From JACCTI01 sp038237435 (GTDB lineage Bacteria; Verrucomicrobiota; Verrucomicrobiia; Chthoniobacterales; UBA10450): a stretch of DNA of 64,000 bases. The position numbers and the translations under genes are program-made. Shown in pieces: positions 26,328 through 36,188 of the stretch (its first letter is position 1; every line of letters starts with the position of its first letter). Location: the NCBI GenBank assembly GCA_038237435.1, contig JBBRYT010000011.1, positions 68,287 to 132,286 of the forward strand. The letters run 5' to 3'. Below the pieces are notes generated by a model. It was not told where the DNA came from. It saw nothing but the letters and a program-made list of their open reading frames with translations, and ran no database searches.

Positions 26328-27739
26328 GTGGAAGTGCGCTCCGATTGATACGAGCTCTCCACGCGAGCCGCTACGTCGCGATAACCGTAATCCACCTCGT
26401 AAATTTGCTTCATCGCGGAAATCGATTTTTCCGTTTCGCCCATTTGCTCGAAAACCAAACCAAGATTGTAGGTGATTTCCTTTTTCATCGGGTCCATCGA
26501 AAGAATTTCGCGGCCGGCTTCCTCGAGCTGCTTCACCGCCAGATCGAGCATGTTGAGCTGCTGATAGCATTTGCCTAACAAGTTCATCGCTTTCAGCCGC
26601 GCATTCGGATTCTGTCGCGCGCGCTGCAACTCCGGCAGTGCTTCGCGATAATGACTGGCGTTAACCAAGTGTTCGCCCAACTCGAAACGCAGTTGCAAGT
26701 CAGTCGGATTTCGCTCGGAGCGTTTGCGCGCTTCATCGATGAAAATTTCGGCGCGCGTTTTTTTCGCTGACTGCAACGCCGCAGAACGTTCGGCGTGTGA
26801 CTCGTGTTCAGGTCCATGATCGGCGAGGAATCTTTCGTGCTCCGCGATCTCGTGCTCAGAGCGTTTCATGCCGAGATCGGAAACTTTGCGCAACAAACCT
26901 GCGTCGGTTTTTCCAGTGAGCTCGGCCGCGTATTGATACCAGGCGATCGCGTTCTCGAAATCTTCCTTTTGCTCGTGCAGCTGTCCGAGTTTGCGCGCGT
27001 GATCGACGCTCTCTGGCTCCGCCTGATGTCGTTCGTAGGTCTCCGCGATTTGTTGGTCTAACGACTCGCCGGTCAGTGCCATTCGACTTTGTTGTTCCAG
27101 CGAAACGGCCAGCTCTTTGTCCTTGATCAGGTCGCGATAACTCTCCGCTTGTTGCCAGCCTCCGGTTTTCATCGATGCGCGCGCCGCCGCGTCTTTGCCG
27201 AGACGCAACGCCTCCGCGTCGGTCGGATCAGCTTCACTGGCGCGGTTGTAAATTGCGACGGCCTCATCGCTGCGATCGAGATCGAGAAAAAGACGGCCGA
27301 GCTCGTGCAGAAGTCTGGTGTCGCGCGGTTTTTCTTCCAACAAGGTCTGCAAAGCGAGCACGCCAATTTCCGGATAACCGGCCGCGACCGCCGCTTCTTT
27401 CAGCAGCATGTTGGCTTGCCGATTGTACGGCTCATCCTCCAAAACTTTTTCCACCAGTTCGACCGCGCGTTTAGGATCCTTCTTCAGCTCGCGCTGCGCT
27501 TTCATCACCCCGATCGATGCGGTCGAGATATTGAAAAACTTCTTTTTCTCCGCTTTCAGTTTCGTCACTTCCGTGCGCCGCAATAACTGCCGGCCGTTCA
27601 GAAATTCCGGTTCCTGTTTCAGGATTCCCTGCAAGAGCGAAATGGCGTAACCGAAGTTTCGCATCTCGACCGCCGCCACCGCCTTCAGCCAATGGCTGCG
27701 CTGCGTCTCGCCTAGCTCTTTTTCTGTCTTAACCGCCAT
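26324..27739 (-). CDS. Tetratricopeptide repeat protein
   Basis: A 471-residue helical protein built of TPR units, for example AVAAVEMRNFGYAISLLQGI, LLHELGRLFLDLDRSDEAVA and ENAIAWYQYAAELTG. A charged segment from about 60 to 110 (KLKAEKKKFFNIS) and a high-Lys/Glu content suggest a cytoplasmic scaffold. No catalytic domain or signal peptide is visible. It starts 3 bases from the mutS stop on the same strand, so the two are probably co-transcribed. One-mismatch motif copies (GCCTAACAAG) are present at 26573. The partner is unknown. Confidence 0.8.
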   Translation of the reverse strand: MAVKTEKELGETQRSHWLKAVAAVEMRNFGYAISLLQGILKQEPEFLNGRQLLRRTEVTKLKAEKKKFFNISTASIGVMKAQRELKKDPKRAVELVEKVLEDEPYNRQANMLLKEAAVAAGYPEIGVLALQTLLEEKPRDTRLLHELGRLFLDLDRSDEAVAIYNRASEADPTDAEALRLGKDAAARASMKTGGWQQAESYRDLIKDKELAVSLEQQSRMALTGESLDQQIAETYERHQAEPESVDHARKLGQLHEQKEDFENAIAWYQYAAELTGKTDAGLLRKVSDLGMKRSEHEIAEHERFLADHGPEHESHAERSAALQSAKKTRAEIFIDEARKRSERNPTDLQLRFELGEHLVNASHYREALPELQRARQNPNARLKAMNLLGKCYQQLNMLDLAVKQLEEAGREILSMDPMKKEITYNLGLVFEQMGETEKSISAMKQIYEVDYGYRDVAARVESSYQSERTST

Positions 27740-27742
27740 CGT

Positions 27743-30238
27743 TCACAACAAATCTAACTGCGGCTTTTCCGTTTGCCTAACAAGACCTTTCGCGGGTCGC
27801 GACTTCGGCGTGCCTTCCGCGTTCGCGCCGTTTGGTTTCTCCAAATGCGCCAGTATATCTTTCGCGCGATTCAGGATTTCCTTCGGCAAACCAGCCAACC
27901 GCGCCACCTGGATTCCGTAACTGCGGTCCGCGCCGCCCGGCACGATCTTGCGCAGGAAAATGATCTGCTCGTTCCATTCGCGCACGGCCACGTTGTAGTT
28001 GCACACTCCGCTCCGTTCTTCCGCTAGCTTGGTCAACTCGTGATAATGCGTCGCGAAAAGTGTCCGCGCTTTGATTTGATCGTGCAGAAATTCCGCCACG
28101 CTCCACGCGATCGAAAGACCGTCGAAGGTCGAAGTGCCACGACCAATTTCGTCAAGAATGACAAGACTGCACGCGGTCGCATTGTTCACGATGTTGGCTG
28201 TTTCATTCATCTCGACCATGAAGGTGGACTGGCCGCGCGAGAGATCGTCGTTCGCGCCGACGCGCGTGAAAATGCGATCGACCAATCCGATTTCCGCGCT
28301 CGCCGCCGGAACAAAACTTCCAATCTGCGCCATCAAGACGATGAGCGCGACCTGCCGAATGTAAGTTGATTTACCGGCCATGTTCGGACCCGTGATGATG
28401 GCGAGGCGCATTGTTTCGCCATCGAGCGAAGTGTCGTTAGGCACAAATTTCTCTTCGGCCAGATTCTGATCGAGCACCGGATGGCGACCATCGCAAATTA
28501 GAAGCTGCAATGACTCATCGAGCTTTGGTCGCGCGTAGGCGTAGAGCCGCGCGGTTTCCGCCAGACCGCACAGCGCATCGAGTGTCGCGATGGCAGAAGC
28601 AGTCGCTTGGATCGCGTTGAGATCGCGCAAAGTTTCGTCGCGCAGTTTCTGAAAAAGTTGGTACTCAAGCTGACGCGACCGCTCATCCGCGCCGAGAATT
28701 TGCGCCTCGATTTCCTTCAGCTCGGGTGTGATGAAACGCTCGCCGCCGACGGTCGTCTGCTTCCGTGTGTAACTTTCCGGAACGGAAGAAAGATTCGATT
28801 TCGTGATCTCGATGAAGTAACCGAAAACAGAATTGAATCGCACCTTGAGCGATTTGATTCCGGTCTTGGCAATCTCGCGTTCCTGCAATTCGCCGATCCA
28901 ATTTTTTCCTTCACGCGAGCCGCGGCGCAGTTCGTCGAGATCAGAGTCAAAGCCATCGAGAAATATTCCGCCGTCCTTTAAAGTGAACGGCGGATCTTCC
29001 ACCAGCGCCCGCGTCAGTATCGCCAGAAGCTCCGGCATTTCGTGCAGCTCTTCGTTTAGCTGCAGCGTGTAGCAACGTTCTCGTTCTTTTCCGAAACAGG
29101 CGCGCTCACTCAACTTCTTCAGTTCGCGCTTCAGCGCCGGAATTTGTTCGAGCGAGGTGCGCAAGGCGACCAGATCGCGTGCGTTCCCAGAAACCTGGCT
29201 CAGCCGACCAATGGCGCGTTCCAAATCGCGCATCGATTTCAAGGCCGTTCGTAACGACGCCAGCAGCTCGGGCGCTTGCAGTAAATCCTCGATCATTTGC
29301 TGGCGACGCAACAGTTCCGGCAAGACGCGCAGGGGCTGCAAAATCCACGCACGCAATTTTCGTCCACCCATCGGCGTAACGGTCCGATCGAGCGCGGCGA
29401 GCAAACTGGTGTCGCGCGCATTTCGCGACACGACCAATTCCAGATTCGCCTGCGTGGCGAGATCGAGCACGACATGTTCGCCCGCCACATCGCACCGCAA
29501 CGAGGTAAGATGATCGATCTTTCGCCGCAGCTGATGCTTCAGGTAATGCACGATCGCGCCCGCCGCCCCGACCGCCGCCGGCATTTCCGTGCAACCAAAA
29601 CCGTCGAGCGATCTAACGCCGAAGTGTTCGCATAACGTGAAGACCGCCTGCTCTTGCAGAAATGCGTAGCTGTCGTGCGAAATTGCACCGGCAATTTCCT
29701 TGAACTGCTCGCGTTGCTCGTCGCTGATCAACAACTCCGACGGCGCAACGCGCGCCAGCTCGTCGAGCAACGCGCTCATCGTCGGCAATTGCGCGATCCG
29801 AAATTCACCTGTGGTCAGATCAGCGTAGGCAAAACCAAAAGTATTCCCGCTCGCGTAAACTGCGCCGAGATAGTTGGCGCGTTTTTGGTCTAACAAGTCC
29901 AACTCGCTCACCGTTCCCGCAGTGATGATCTGCGTGATCTCGCGCGTGACGATTTTGCCCGGCTGCGGATCGCTCGTCTGATCGCATATCGCGACACGAC
30001 GTCCGGCTTTGATTAACTTCGCGAGGTAATTTTGCGCGGCGTGATATGGCATACCGCACATCGGCACGCCGTTGCGCTTGGTCAGGGCCAGATTGAGCAG
30101 CGCCGACGCCTCCTTCGCATCCTCGAAAAACAGCTCGTAGAAATCGCCCAGCCGAAAGAGCAACAACGTGTCGTTAGGCACACTCGCGCGCAGCCGCTGG
30201 TATTGCTGCATCATGGGCGTGAGCGTTTCTGCCATCAC
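27743..30238 (-). CDS. mutS: DNA mismatch repair protein MutS
   Basis: An 831-residue MutS1. The mismatch-recognition domain begins with MMQQYQRLRASVPNDTLLLF and contains the Phe-x-Glu wedge in GDFYELFFEDA. Connector, lever and clamp domains follow. The ATPase has Walker A GPNMAGKSTYIRQ, DEIGRGTSTFDG and ATHYHEL, and the protein ends with a helical tail. It binds mismatches and recruits repair. The second of two initial Met codons is an equally good start. Several one-mismatch iterated-motif copies lie in it (27774, 28432, 30170). It is divergent from the S9 peptidase gene with about 54 bases between starts. Confidence 0.97.
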   Translation of the reverse strand: MMAETLTPMMQQYQRLRASVPNDTLLLFRLGDFYELFFEDAKEASALLNLALTKRNGVPMCGMPYHAAQNYLAKLIKAGRRVAICDQTSDPQPGKIVTREITQIITAGTVSELDLLDQKRANYLGAVYASGNTFGFAYADLTTGEFRIAQLPTMSALLDELARVAPSELLISDEQREQFKEIAGAISHDSYAFLQEQAVFTLCEHFGVRSLDGFGCTEMPAAVGAAGAIVHYLKHQLRRKIDHLTSLRCDVAGEHVVLDLATQANLELVVSRNARDTSLLAALDRTVTPMGGRKLRAWILQPLRVLPELLRRQQMIEDLLQAPELLASLRTALKSMRDLERAIGRLSQVSGNARDLVALRTSLEQIPALKRELKKLSERACFGKERERCYTLQLNEELHEMPELLAILTRALVEDPPFTLKDGGIFLDGFDSDLDELRRGSREGKNWIGELQEREIAKTGIKSLKVRFNSVFGYFIEITKSNLSSVPESYTRKQTTVGGERFITPELKEIEAQILGADERSRQLEYQLFQKLRDETLRDLNAIQATASAIATLDALCGLAETARLYAYARPKLDESLQLLICDGRHPVLDQNLAEEKFVPNDTSLDGETMRLAIITGPNMAGKSTYIRQVALIVLMAQIGSFVPAASAEIGLVDRIFTRVGANDDLSRGQSTFMVEMNETANIVNNATACSLVILDEIGRGTSTFDGLSIAWSVAEFLHDQIKARTLFATHYHELTKLAEERSGVCNYNVAVREWNEQIIFLRKIVPGGADRSYGIQVARLAGLPKEILNRAKDILAHLEKPNGANAEGTPKSRPAKGLVRQTEKPQLDLL

Positions 30239-30292
30239 ATCAGCTTGGAATTGCGCACCGGCTTTTGCGAGTTCCTATTTGGAAATACGCCT

Positions 30293-32263
30293 ATGAAAAA
30301 ATCGCTCGTCCTTTGTTTCACCCTCCCCGTTTTGGTCGCCTCGGCCGCCGACCAAACGAAAACCATTACGCCGCCCGATAGTCTGATGGTCGATGGCATT
30401 CCGCCGATCTCGACTGATGTCGTGGAACAAGTCGGGCGTTACACGGAAGCGCGCGCGGCGGCCTTTGTGGATTGGAATCCGATACGCGCGGAAGCGCTCG
30501 TGCTCACAAGATTCGCCGATACGAACCAGGTCCACCTCGTCAGCCAGCCCGGCGGCGCGCGCACGCAGCTGACATTTTTTTCGGATCGCATTGCCAATGC
30601 GAGTTTCGATGCGACGAAAGGTGATTTCTTCCTCTTCTCGAAAAGCTCGGGCGGGAATGAATTTAATCAGAATTATCGCTACGATTTCGCGAGCGGTGAC
30701 ATCACGCTGTTGACTGACGGAAAATCGCGCAATTCGGATCCGCTCTGGAGCACGAACGGCAAGCTCGTCGCCTACTCATCAACGCGGCGGAACGGCGCCG
30801 ACACCGACATTTATGTCGAATCGCCTAACGACACCAAAACCGATCGCATGCTCGCGGAAGTAAAGGGCGGCGGCTGGCAGGCAGAAGATTGGTCGCCGGA
30901 CGATAAGCAACTTGTCGTGCTCGAAGAAATTTCGGCGAACGAGAGTTATCTGTGGCTCTTCGACGCGCAGAGTGGCCAGCGAAAGGAGCTGACGCCGCGC
31001 CCGGCCCCCGGCGCGGAGACGGTTGCTTATTTTCGCGCGCGTTTCGCGAAGGATGGCAAAGGCCTTTACGTCACGACCGATCGCGAAGCGGAATTTGCCC
31101 GCCTTGCCTACATCGATCTCGCGACTGGCAAACACCGCTATCTGAATTCCGACGCGAACTTTGATGTCGACGATTGGGACCTAAGTCCGGACGGCCAGCG
31201 CATCGCCTACACGCTGAATGAAAATGGCATCAGCACGCTGCACATGCTCGATCTCGCCACGCACAAGACGACCGAGCCCGTTTCCAATCCGCCGCTCCCG
31301 GCCGCCGTGATCTCCGGCTTAAAATGGCACCCGGACGCGAAGCAAAGTCTCCTCGCCTTCAACGTCAACGGCGCGCGCTCTCCTTCCGATGTCTATTCGT
31401 GGTCGACGGCCGGAGGAAAAAATATCGTGACGCGTTGGACAACGAGCGAGACCGGCGGAATTCCAGCGAACCAATTCGTCGAGCCGCAGCTGGTGAAATG
31501 GAAGAGCTTCGATGGACGTGAGATCACCGGTTTTCTTTATTTGCCTAACGAGACCAAATTTCCCGGTAAACGTCCGCTCATCATCAACATCCACGGTGGG
31601 CCCGAGGCGCAATTCCGCCCGACCTTCGCCGGCCGCAACAACTACTTCGTCAACGAGCTCGGCTGCGCCATGCTCATGCCGAACGTGCGCGGCTCGTCCG
31701 GCTACGGGAAGAGTTTCCTCAAGCTCGATAACGGCCTGAAGCGCGAAGATTCCTACAAGGATATTTCCGCGCTGCTCGACTGGATTCCATCCAACGCGCG
31801 CCTCGATCCCGATCGTGTCATGGTAACGGGCGGATCGTACGGCGGATTCATGACCTTGCAGGTCTCTTGGAACTACGCTGATCGCATTCGTTGCTCGCTC
31901 GATGTAGTGGGCATTTCCAATCTCGCGACCTTCTTGAAAAACACGGAGAGCTATCGGCGTGATCTGCGCCGCGTCGAGTACGGTGACGAACGCGATCCGC
32001 AACAGGCGGAGTTTATGGAAAAAATCGCGGCCTTAAACAACGCGAGCGAAATCACCAAGCCGATGTTTGTCGTCGCGGGCGCGAACGATCCGCGGGTGCC
32101 GAAGAGTGAAGCCGATCAAATCGTCGCGACATTAAAAGAACAAGGCACACCGGTCTGGTATCTCGTCGGCAAAGACGAAGGCCACGGTTTCCAGAAAAAG
32201 AAGAACCAGGATTTTCAGTTCTACGCCACGGTGCAATTCCTGCGCGATTATTTGCTGAAGTGA
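30293..32263 (+). CDS. Secreted S9 prolyl-oligopeptidase-family peptidase
   Basis: A 656-residue protein with a short signal peptide (MKKSLVLCFTLPVLVASAA). ATG 30293 is preferred over the upstream in-frame start within mutS. Residues about 40-400 form a beta-propeller with WD40/PD40-like SPDDKQL and SPDGQRIAYTL repeats. The C-terminal alpha/beta hydrolase domain has catalytic Ser515 in GGSYGG, Asp in GANDPRVP and His in DEGHGF. It should cleave peptides in the periplasm; specificity is not evident. The motif at 31543 encodes LPNET on the surface between propeller and hydrolase. A palindromic element follows the stop. Confidence 0.92.
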   Translation: MKKSLVLCFTLPVLVASAADQTKTITPPDSLMVDGIPPISTDVVEQVGRYTEARAAAFVDWNPIRAEALVLTRFADTNQVHLVSQPGGARTQLTFFSDRIANASFDATKGDFFLFSKSSGGNEFNQNYRYDFASGDITLLTDGKSRNSDPLWSTNGKLVAYSSTRRNGADTDIYVESPNDTKTDRMLAEVKGGGWQAEDWSPDDKQLVVLEEISANESYLWLFDAQSGQRKELTPRPAPGAETVAYFRARFAKDGKGLYVTTDREAEFARLAYIDLATGKHRYLNSDANFDVDDWDLSPDGQRIAYTLNENGISTLHMLDLATHKTTEPVSNPPLPAAVISGLKWHPDAKQSLLAFNVNGARSPSDVYSWSTAGGKNIVTRWTTSETGGIPANQFVEPQLVKWKSFDGREITGFLYLPNETKFPGKRPLIINIHGGPEAQFRPTFAGRNNYFVNELGCAMLMPNVRGSSGYGKSFLKLDNGLKREDSYKDISALLDWIPSNARLDPDRVMVTGGSYGGFMTLQVSWNYADRIRCSLDVVGISNLATFLKNTESYRRDLRRVEYGDERDPQQAEFMEKIAALNNASEITKPMFVVAGANDPRVPKSEADQIVATLKEQGTPVWYLVGKDEGHGFQKKKNQDFQFYATVQFLRDYLLK

Positions 32264-32277
32264 AACGCACCTAGCGT

Positions 32278-32399
32278 GTCATCCTGAGGCTGCAAAGACG
32301 CCGAAGGATCTCGCAATCGTGCTGAAAGCGTCTTGGATTGTACGGTGATCAATACCGCTTATGAGATCCTTCGCCGTCTTCGCAGCCTCAGGATGACAG
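32278..32399. repeat. Palindromic interspersed element, copy A
   Basis: A near-perfect inverted repeat with arms of about 38 bases (32278-32316 and 32361-32399) around a 45-base centre. The arms begin TGTCATCCTGAGG and carry GAAGGATCTC near the inner end. Related ends occur at 36931 and 62797. It lies directly after the S9 peptidase stop and could form a large hairpin in RNA. Confidence 0.85.
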
Positions 32400-32491
32400 C
32401 GTTAGACAAAAGCTCGCCGCAGAAACGTCTTTGTTATTGAATCCAACCGTACCGTCGGCTGCATCCTAATTTCGCCACCACTTCCACGCTT

Positions 32492-34909
32492 ATGATCACT
32501 GACTTCCGTTTCGCACTTCGTCAGCTCTTCAAATCGCCCGGTTTCACTTTGCTGGCCCTGCTCACGCTGGCGCTCGGCATCGGGCTCAACACCGCCATCT
32601 TCAGTTTGATCAACGAACTTTTTCTGCGCGGTCTGCCCTTCAAGGAACCGGCGCGCCTGGTGCAGGTCTTTTCGCATTTTCATGAGCAAAAGGTTGATTT
32701 TCCGATTTCGGCGCCGCGCTACATGCACTTCCGCGACGGGCAAACTGTCTTTGATGGATTCGCGAGCGAGAACGGAATCGCCGCGACGGTGAGTGGCATC
32801 GGCGATCCATTCCAAGTGCCGATCTTTAAAACGACCGCCAATTATTTTGATGTGGTAGGTCTGCGCACGATTCGCGGCCGCACGTTCTTGCCGGAGGAAG
32901 AAGAAGGCGCGGATGTCGCGGTCATCACGGAACGTTTTTGGAAAGCGCGGCTCGGCAGCGATCCCAATGTCATTGGTCGCGCGCTGACCCTCGATGGCGT
33001 GGCGCACACAATCGTCGGCGTGATTCCCACGCTGCCGGTTTCGTGGACAGGACCGAACGTCGATCTCTGGACGACGAAGCCATTCGTCATTCCCGGGTTT
33101 TCGCATGAACGCATGATGCGCGGGACCGCATTTTTGCGCGCGGTCGGGCGTTTGAAACCGGGCGTCTCGGTCGAGCAGGCACGCGCCGCCTTCAATGTGC
33201 TCAAGGAGGGTTACCGCTCGCAATTTCCGGAAAAGATTGATGCGAAATCGGCCACGGTGATGAAGACCTTGCCTGAAGCGGTAACGGAAAATTTGCGGCC
33301 GGGTTTTGCCACATTACTCGCCGCCGTGACGTTCGTTTTATTGATCGCGTGCAGTAATGTCGCGAATCTACTACTCGTTAGGTTCAGCGGACGTCGTCGC
33401 GAAATTTCTTTGCGCATGGCTCTCGGCGCCACACGCGCGAGTGTGCTGCGACTTTTCATTTTCGAGAGCGTGCTGATTAGTTTGTTCGCGGGAATTCTTG
33501 GTGCGCTACTCGCCTGGCAATTAGTTCCGCTCGTGCCGAAACTGGCCGCGAATTTTCTTCCCATCGAAGAAGGAAGCGCCACTGCCATTTCATCCCCGGT
33601 GCTGGCATTTACCATCGCGCTCTCGCTTATCACCGGTCTCGCGATGGGTTTGTACCCGGCGTTGCAAAGCTCGCGCGGCGATATCGTCGAGGCGCTGAAA
33701 GAAGGCGGGCGCGGAACTGCGGGCAGCACGCGGCAGCAGCGTTTCCGCAAACTGTTGGTCGGCGCGCAGGTCGCACTTTCGGTTACGCTCGTGGCCGGCG
33801 CATCTTTGCTCATCGCCAGTTTCGTTCGCCTCAGTCATCAGGATCCGGGATTTAAGTTCGATCAACTTTGGAACGCATTCACCGTCGTGCCGCAGGCGCA
33901 ATATCCTGACACCGCTTCGCGCACGCGCTTCGCCGAACAACTGCTGACGACGTTGCGCGCTACGCCCGGTTTGCAGGACGCCACGATCAGTTCCGGTATT
34001 CCGCTGAACGGCGGTGGCGGCGCGACGCTTTACACGCGCTCGGAAGGTGACGTTCCGCCGGTGGCCGAGCGTAAAGGCGCGCCGTCGAATGACATTGAGC
34101 CGGGATATTTGCGCGCGCTCGGCATTCCGCTCCTGGCCGGTCGCGATTTAAATGAGCAGGATATTGCCGATCACCCGAATGTGATCCTGATCAGCGCGAG
34201 CGGCGCGAAGACGGTTTTCGGCAACGAAAATCCGATTGGCAAAACGTTGCTCATCACGAGTGGCAGCGTGCCGGTCGAGATTGTTGGCGTGGTCGGCGAC
34301 ACTCGCTCCGTCCGCCTCGATCAGCAGAACGACATGGAATTTTATCGTCCGTTCGCGCAGGAAAACTTTCCGTTCGTTGCGATCACCGTGCGCAGCTCGC
34401 TGCCGACTGACGCCGTGACGAAATCAGTGCAGACAGCATTACGCACGATCGATCCCACGCTCGCGTTAATTTTGCCGCAACCAGTCAGTGCGATCGTCGC
34501 GCAGGCGTTGGGTCAGGCGAAGTTGATGATGGTGCTGCTCGGCGTTTTCGCCGGCGTCGCGTTGTTATTAGCTACCGTCGGCATTTATGGCGCGGTCGCT
34601 TACACGGTGGAACAACGCACCAGTGAAATCGGCGTGCGCATGGCGCTGGGCGCGCAAACCATGGACGTGCTGCGACTAATCGTTAGACAGGGAATGACGC
34701 CGGTTATTTTTGGATTAGTGGTCGGTCTCGCCGCCGCGCTCGCCATCGGAAAATTGATCGCGGCGCAGCTCTACCAAACATCCGCCTACAATCCGGCGCT
34801 GCTCAGTGCGACCATCGCCGTTCTCGGGGGCGCCGCGTTGTTGGCGTGTCTGTTTCCCGCACGACGAGCCACGCTGGTGAATCCAACGCAAGCGTTGCGG
34901 TCGGAATAA
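32492..34909 (+). CDS. ABC transporter permease, duplicated orphan (ADOP) type
   Basis: An 805-residue permease with two copies of the MacB-PCD plus FtsX arrangement. The first transmembrane helix is in FRFALRQLFKSPGFTLLALL; a large periplasmic domain (to about 265) and three helices near 270-400 follow. The duplicate starts at QQRFRKLLVGAQVALSVTLV, with its three helices near 680-800. RREISLRMALGATRASVLRL and TSEIGVRMALGAQTMDVLRL mark the two FtsX halves. This architecture is the acidobacterial-type duplicated orphan permease. No ATPase gene is adjacent, as is typical of the family. The substrate is unknown. The stop is followed by an exact motif copy at 34912. Confidence 0.88.
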   Translation: MITDFRFALRQLFKSPGFTLLALLTLALGIGLNTAIFSLINELFLRGLPFKEPARLVQVFSHFHEQKVDFPISAPRYMHFRDGQTVFDGFASENGIAATVSGIGDPFQVPIFKTTANYFDVVGLRTIRGRTFLPEEEEGADVAVITERFWKARLGSDPNVIGRALTLDGVAHTIVGVIPTLPVSWTGPNVDLWTTKPFVIPGFSHERMMRGTAFLRAVGRLKPGVSVEQARAAFNVLKEGYRSQFPEKIDAKSATVMKTLPEAVTENLRPGFATLLAAVTFVLLIACSNVANLLLVRFSGRRREISLRMALGATRASVLRLFIFESVLISLFAGILGALLAWQLVPLVPKLAANFLPIEEGSATAISSPVLAFTIALSLITGLAMGLYPALQSSRGDIVEALKEGGRGTAGSTRQQRFRKLLVGAQVALSVTLVAGASLLIASFVRLSHQDPGFKFDQLWNAFTVVPQAQYPDTASRTRFAEQLLTTLRATPGLQDATISSGIPLNGGGGATLYTRSEGDVPPVAERKGAPSNDIEPGYLRALGIPLLAGRDLNEQDIADHPNVILISASGAKTVFGNENPIGKTLLITSGSVPVEIVGVVGDTRSVRLDQQNDMEFYRPFAQENFPFVAITVRSSLPTDAVTKSVQTALRTIDPTLALILPQPVSAIVAQALGQAKLMMVLLGVFAGVALLLATVGIYGAVAYTVEQRTSEIGVRMALGAQTMDVLRLIVRQGMTPVIFGLVVGLAAALAIGKLIAAQLYQTSAYNPALLSATIAVLGGAALLACLFPARRATLVNPTQALRSE

Positions 34910-34921
34910 CTGCCTAACGAG

Positions 34922-35296
34922 TCATCGGCTCGAGCGGAGACACGACCAGTAAACCCACGCGATGGTGAGCGGTTGCAAAGGCAATCGCATCCACAACATC
35001 CAGGTCGGCACGACATGTCCGGCGATAATCATCCCGGTCGACAGTGCGTGAATGTTTGCCGGAAAAACGCAGACAAGGAGCACGATCAAACCGAAAGCCG
35101 CCACGCGTCTAACGAATGGCAGACAAATTCCGATTCCTCCCAGCATTTCTGCGAGACCGGTAATTGCGACCAATTTCCCAGGCCAAGGAAAATACGGCGG
35201 CATGATGCGCAGATAATTTTCCGGCGCGAAAAAATGACCGAGGCCCGCGATGACAAAGAACATCGCGAGGAGCCAACGGCACCAATTAGTCGACAA
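34922..35296 (-). CDS. DoxX family membrane protein
   Basis: A 124-residue protein with four predicted membrane helices: LLAMFFVIAGLGHFF, LVAITGLAEMLGGIGICLP, AAFGLIVLLVCVFPANI and LTIAWVYW. The segment GHFFAPENYLRIMPPYFPWP is typical of DoxX-like proteins. Its role is uncertain; relatives are linked to redox balance at the membrane. The start overlaps the end of the upstream aminotransferase gene by 11 bases, so the three minus-strand genes to 36925 form an operon. Confidence 0.82.
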   Translation of the reverse strand: MSTNWCRWLLAMFFVIAGLGHFFAPENYLRIMPPYFPWPGKLVAITGLAEMLGGIGICLPFVRRVAAFGLIVLLVCVFPANIHALSTGMIIAGHVVPTWMLWMRLPLQPLTIAWVYWSCLRSSR

Positions 35297-36188
35297 CTGA
35301 AAATCCTTCGCTCGCCGTCCGCTTCAGATACAATTCGCTCAATCGTTTCGTCATCGGTCCGATCTCTCCGCTGCCGATCGTCCGACCATCAACTTTCGTC
35401 ACGCCAGCCAGTTCGCCCATCGTGCCGGTGCAGAACATTTCATCGGCTGTGTAGATGTCGTTAGGCAGAAGGTCCGCCTCCTTGCACGGGATCTCATGAG
35501 CGGCGCAAATCTCGAGGACAGTCGCGCGCGTAATTCCTTCCGGACATGCGCGCACAAAACTGGTCGCCACCTCCGCGCCGCGGACAATGAAGACATGCGT
35601 CGCGTTCGTTTCGGCGACGAACCCGCGCGCGTCGAGCATGAGCGCATCGTCCGCCGCAGCGTTGTTCGCTTCGATTTTCGCGAGGATCGAATTCAGCAAA
35701 TTCGCGTGATGAATTTGCGGATCGAGAATTTCCGGCGACGGCCGCCGAATCTTGCTCGTGATTAATGAGAGACCGGTCTTCGGGTAGACTGGTGCCTTGT
35801 GCTCCGCGAGCACGATCAAGGTGAAACCGCTTTGATTCAGCCGCGGATCCATTCCCGACGTGATTTTCACCCCACGCGTTACCGTCAACCGGATGTGCAC
35901 GTCATCGCGCATCTTGTTCGCCGCGAGAGTGCGTTTGATCTGTCCGATGATTTCTACGTCACAAGGAAACACCGCGAAAGAAAGCGCGCGGGCAGAGTTG
36001 CGCAGCCTAACGAGATGTTCGTGCAGTTTGAAAATGCGACCATCGTAGAGTCGCAGACCTTCCCAAACCGCGTCACCACCCTGCACCGCCGAATCGAAGG
36101 GACTGATTCCCGCTTTGTCGCGATGGACTAGCTCTCCGTTGATGTTGACCAACAGGTCGCGATTCTTCTCGTTAAATTGCTGAAACAT
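35286..36188 (-). CDS. Class IV aminotransferase-like protein with His at the PLP-lysine position
   Basis: A 300-residue protein of the branched-chain aminotransferase/aminodeoxychorismate-lyase fold. Family features: GDAVWEGLRLYDGRIFKLHE, ARALSF, the HANLLNSILAKIEAN helix, DALMLDARGFVAETNATHVF and DEMFCTGTMGELAGV. In well-known members a Lys (about residue 160) precedes this helix and forms the internal aldimine. Here the codon at that position (160) is CAT, His, in PQIHHANLL. The protein may therefore not be a standard transaminase. The gene overlaps the sulfotransferase-like gene upstream by one base (TAATG). Exact motif at 36005 encodes LVR. Confidence 0.82.
   Translation of the reverse strand: MFQQFNEKNRDLLVNINGELVHRDKAGISPFDSAVQGGDAVWEGLRLYDGRIFKLHEHLVRLRNSARALSFAVFPCDVEIIGQIKRTLAANKMRDDVHIRLTVTRGVKITSGMDPRLNQSGFTLIVLAEHKAPVYPKTGLSLITSKIRRPSPEILDPQIHHANLLNSILAKIEANNAAADDALMLDARGFVAETNATHVFIVRGAEVATSFVRACPEGITRATVLEICAAHEIPCKEADLLPNDIYTADEMFCTGTMGELAGVTKVDGRTIGSGEIGPMTKRLSELYLKRTASEGFSVVD

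Noticed and set aside
31319..32002. A 227-residue open frame antisense to the S9 peptidase
   Set aside because: Shadow; the sense strand has all catalytic motifs.
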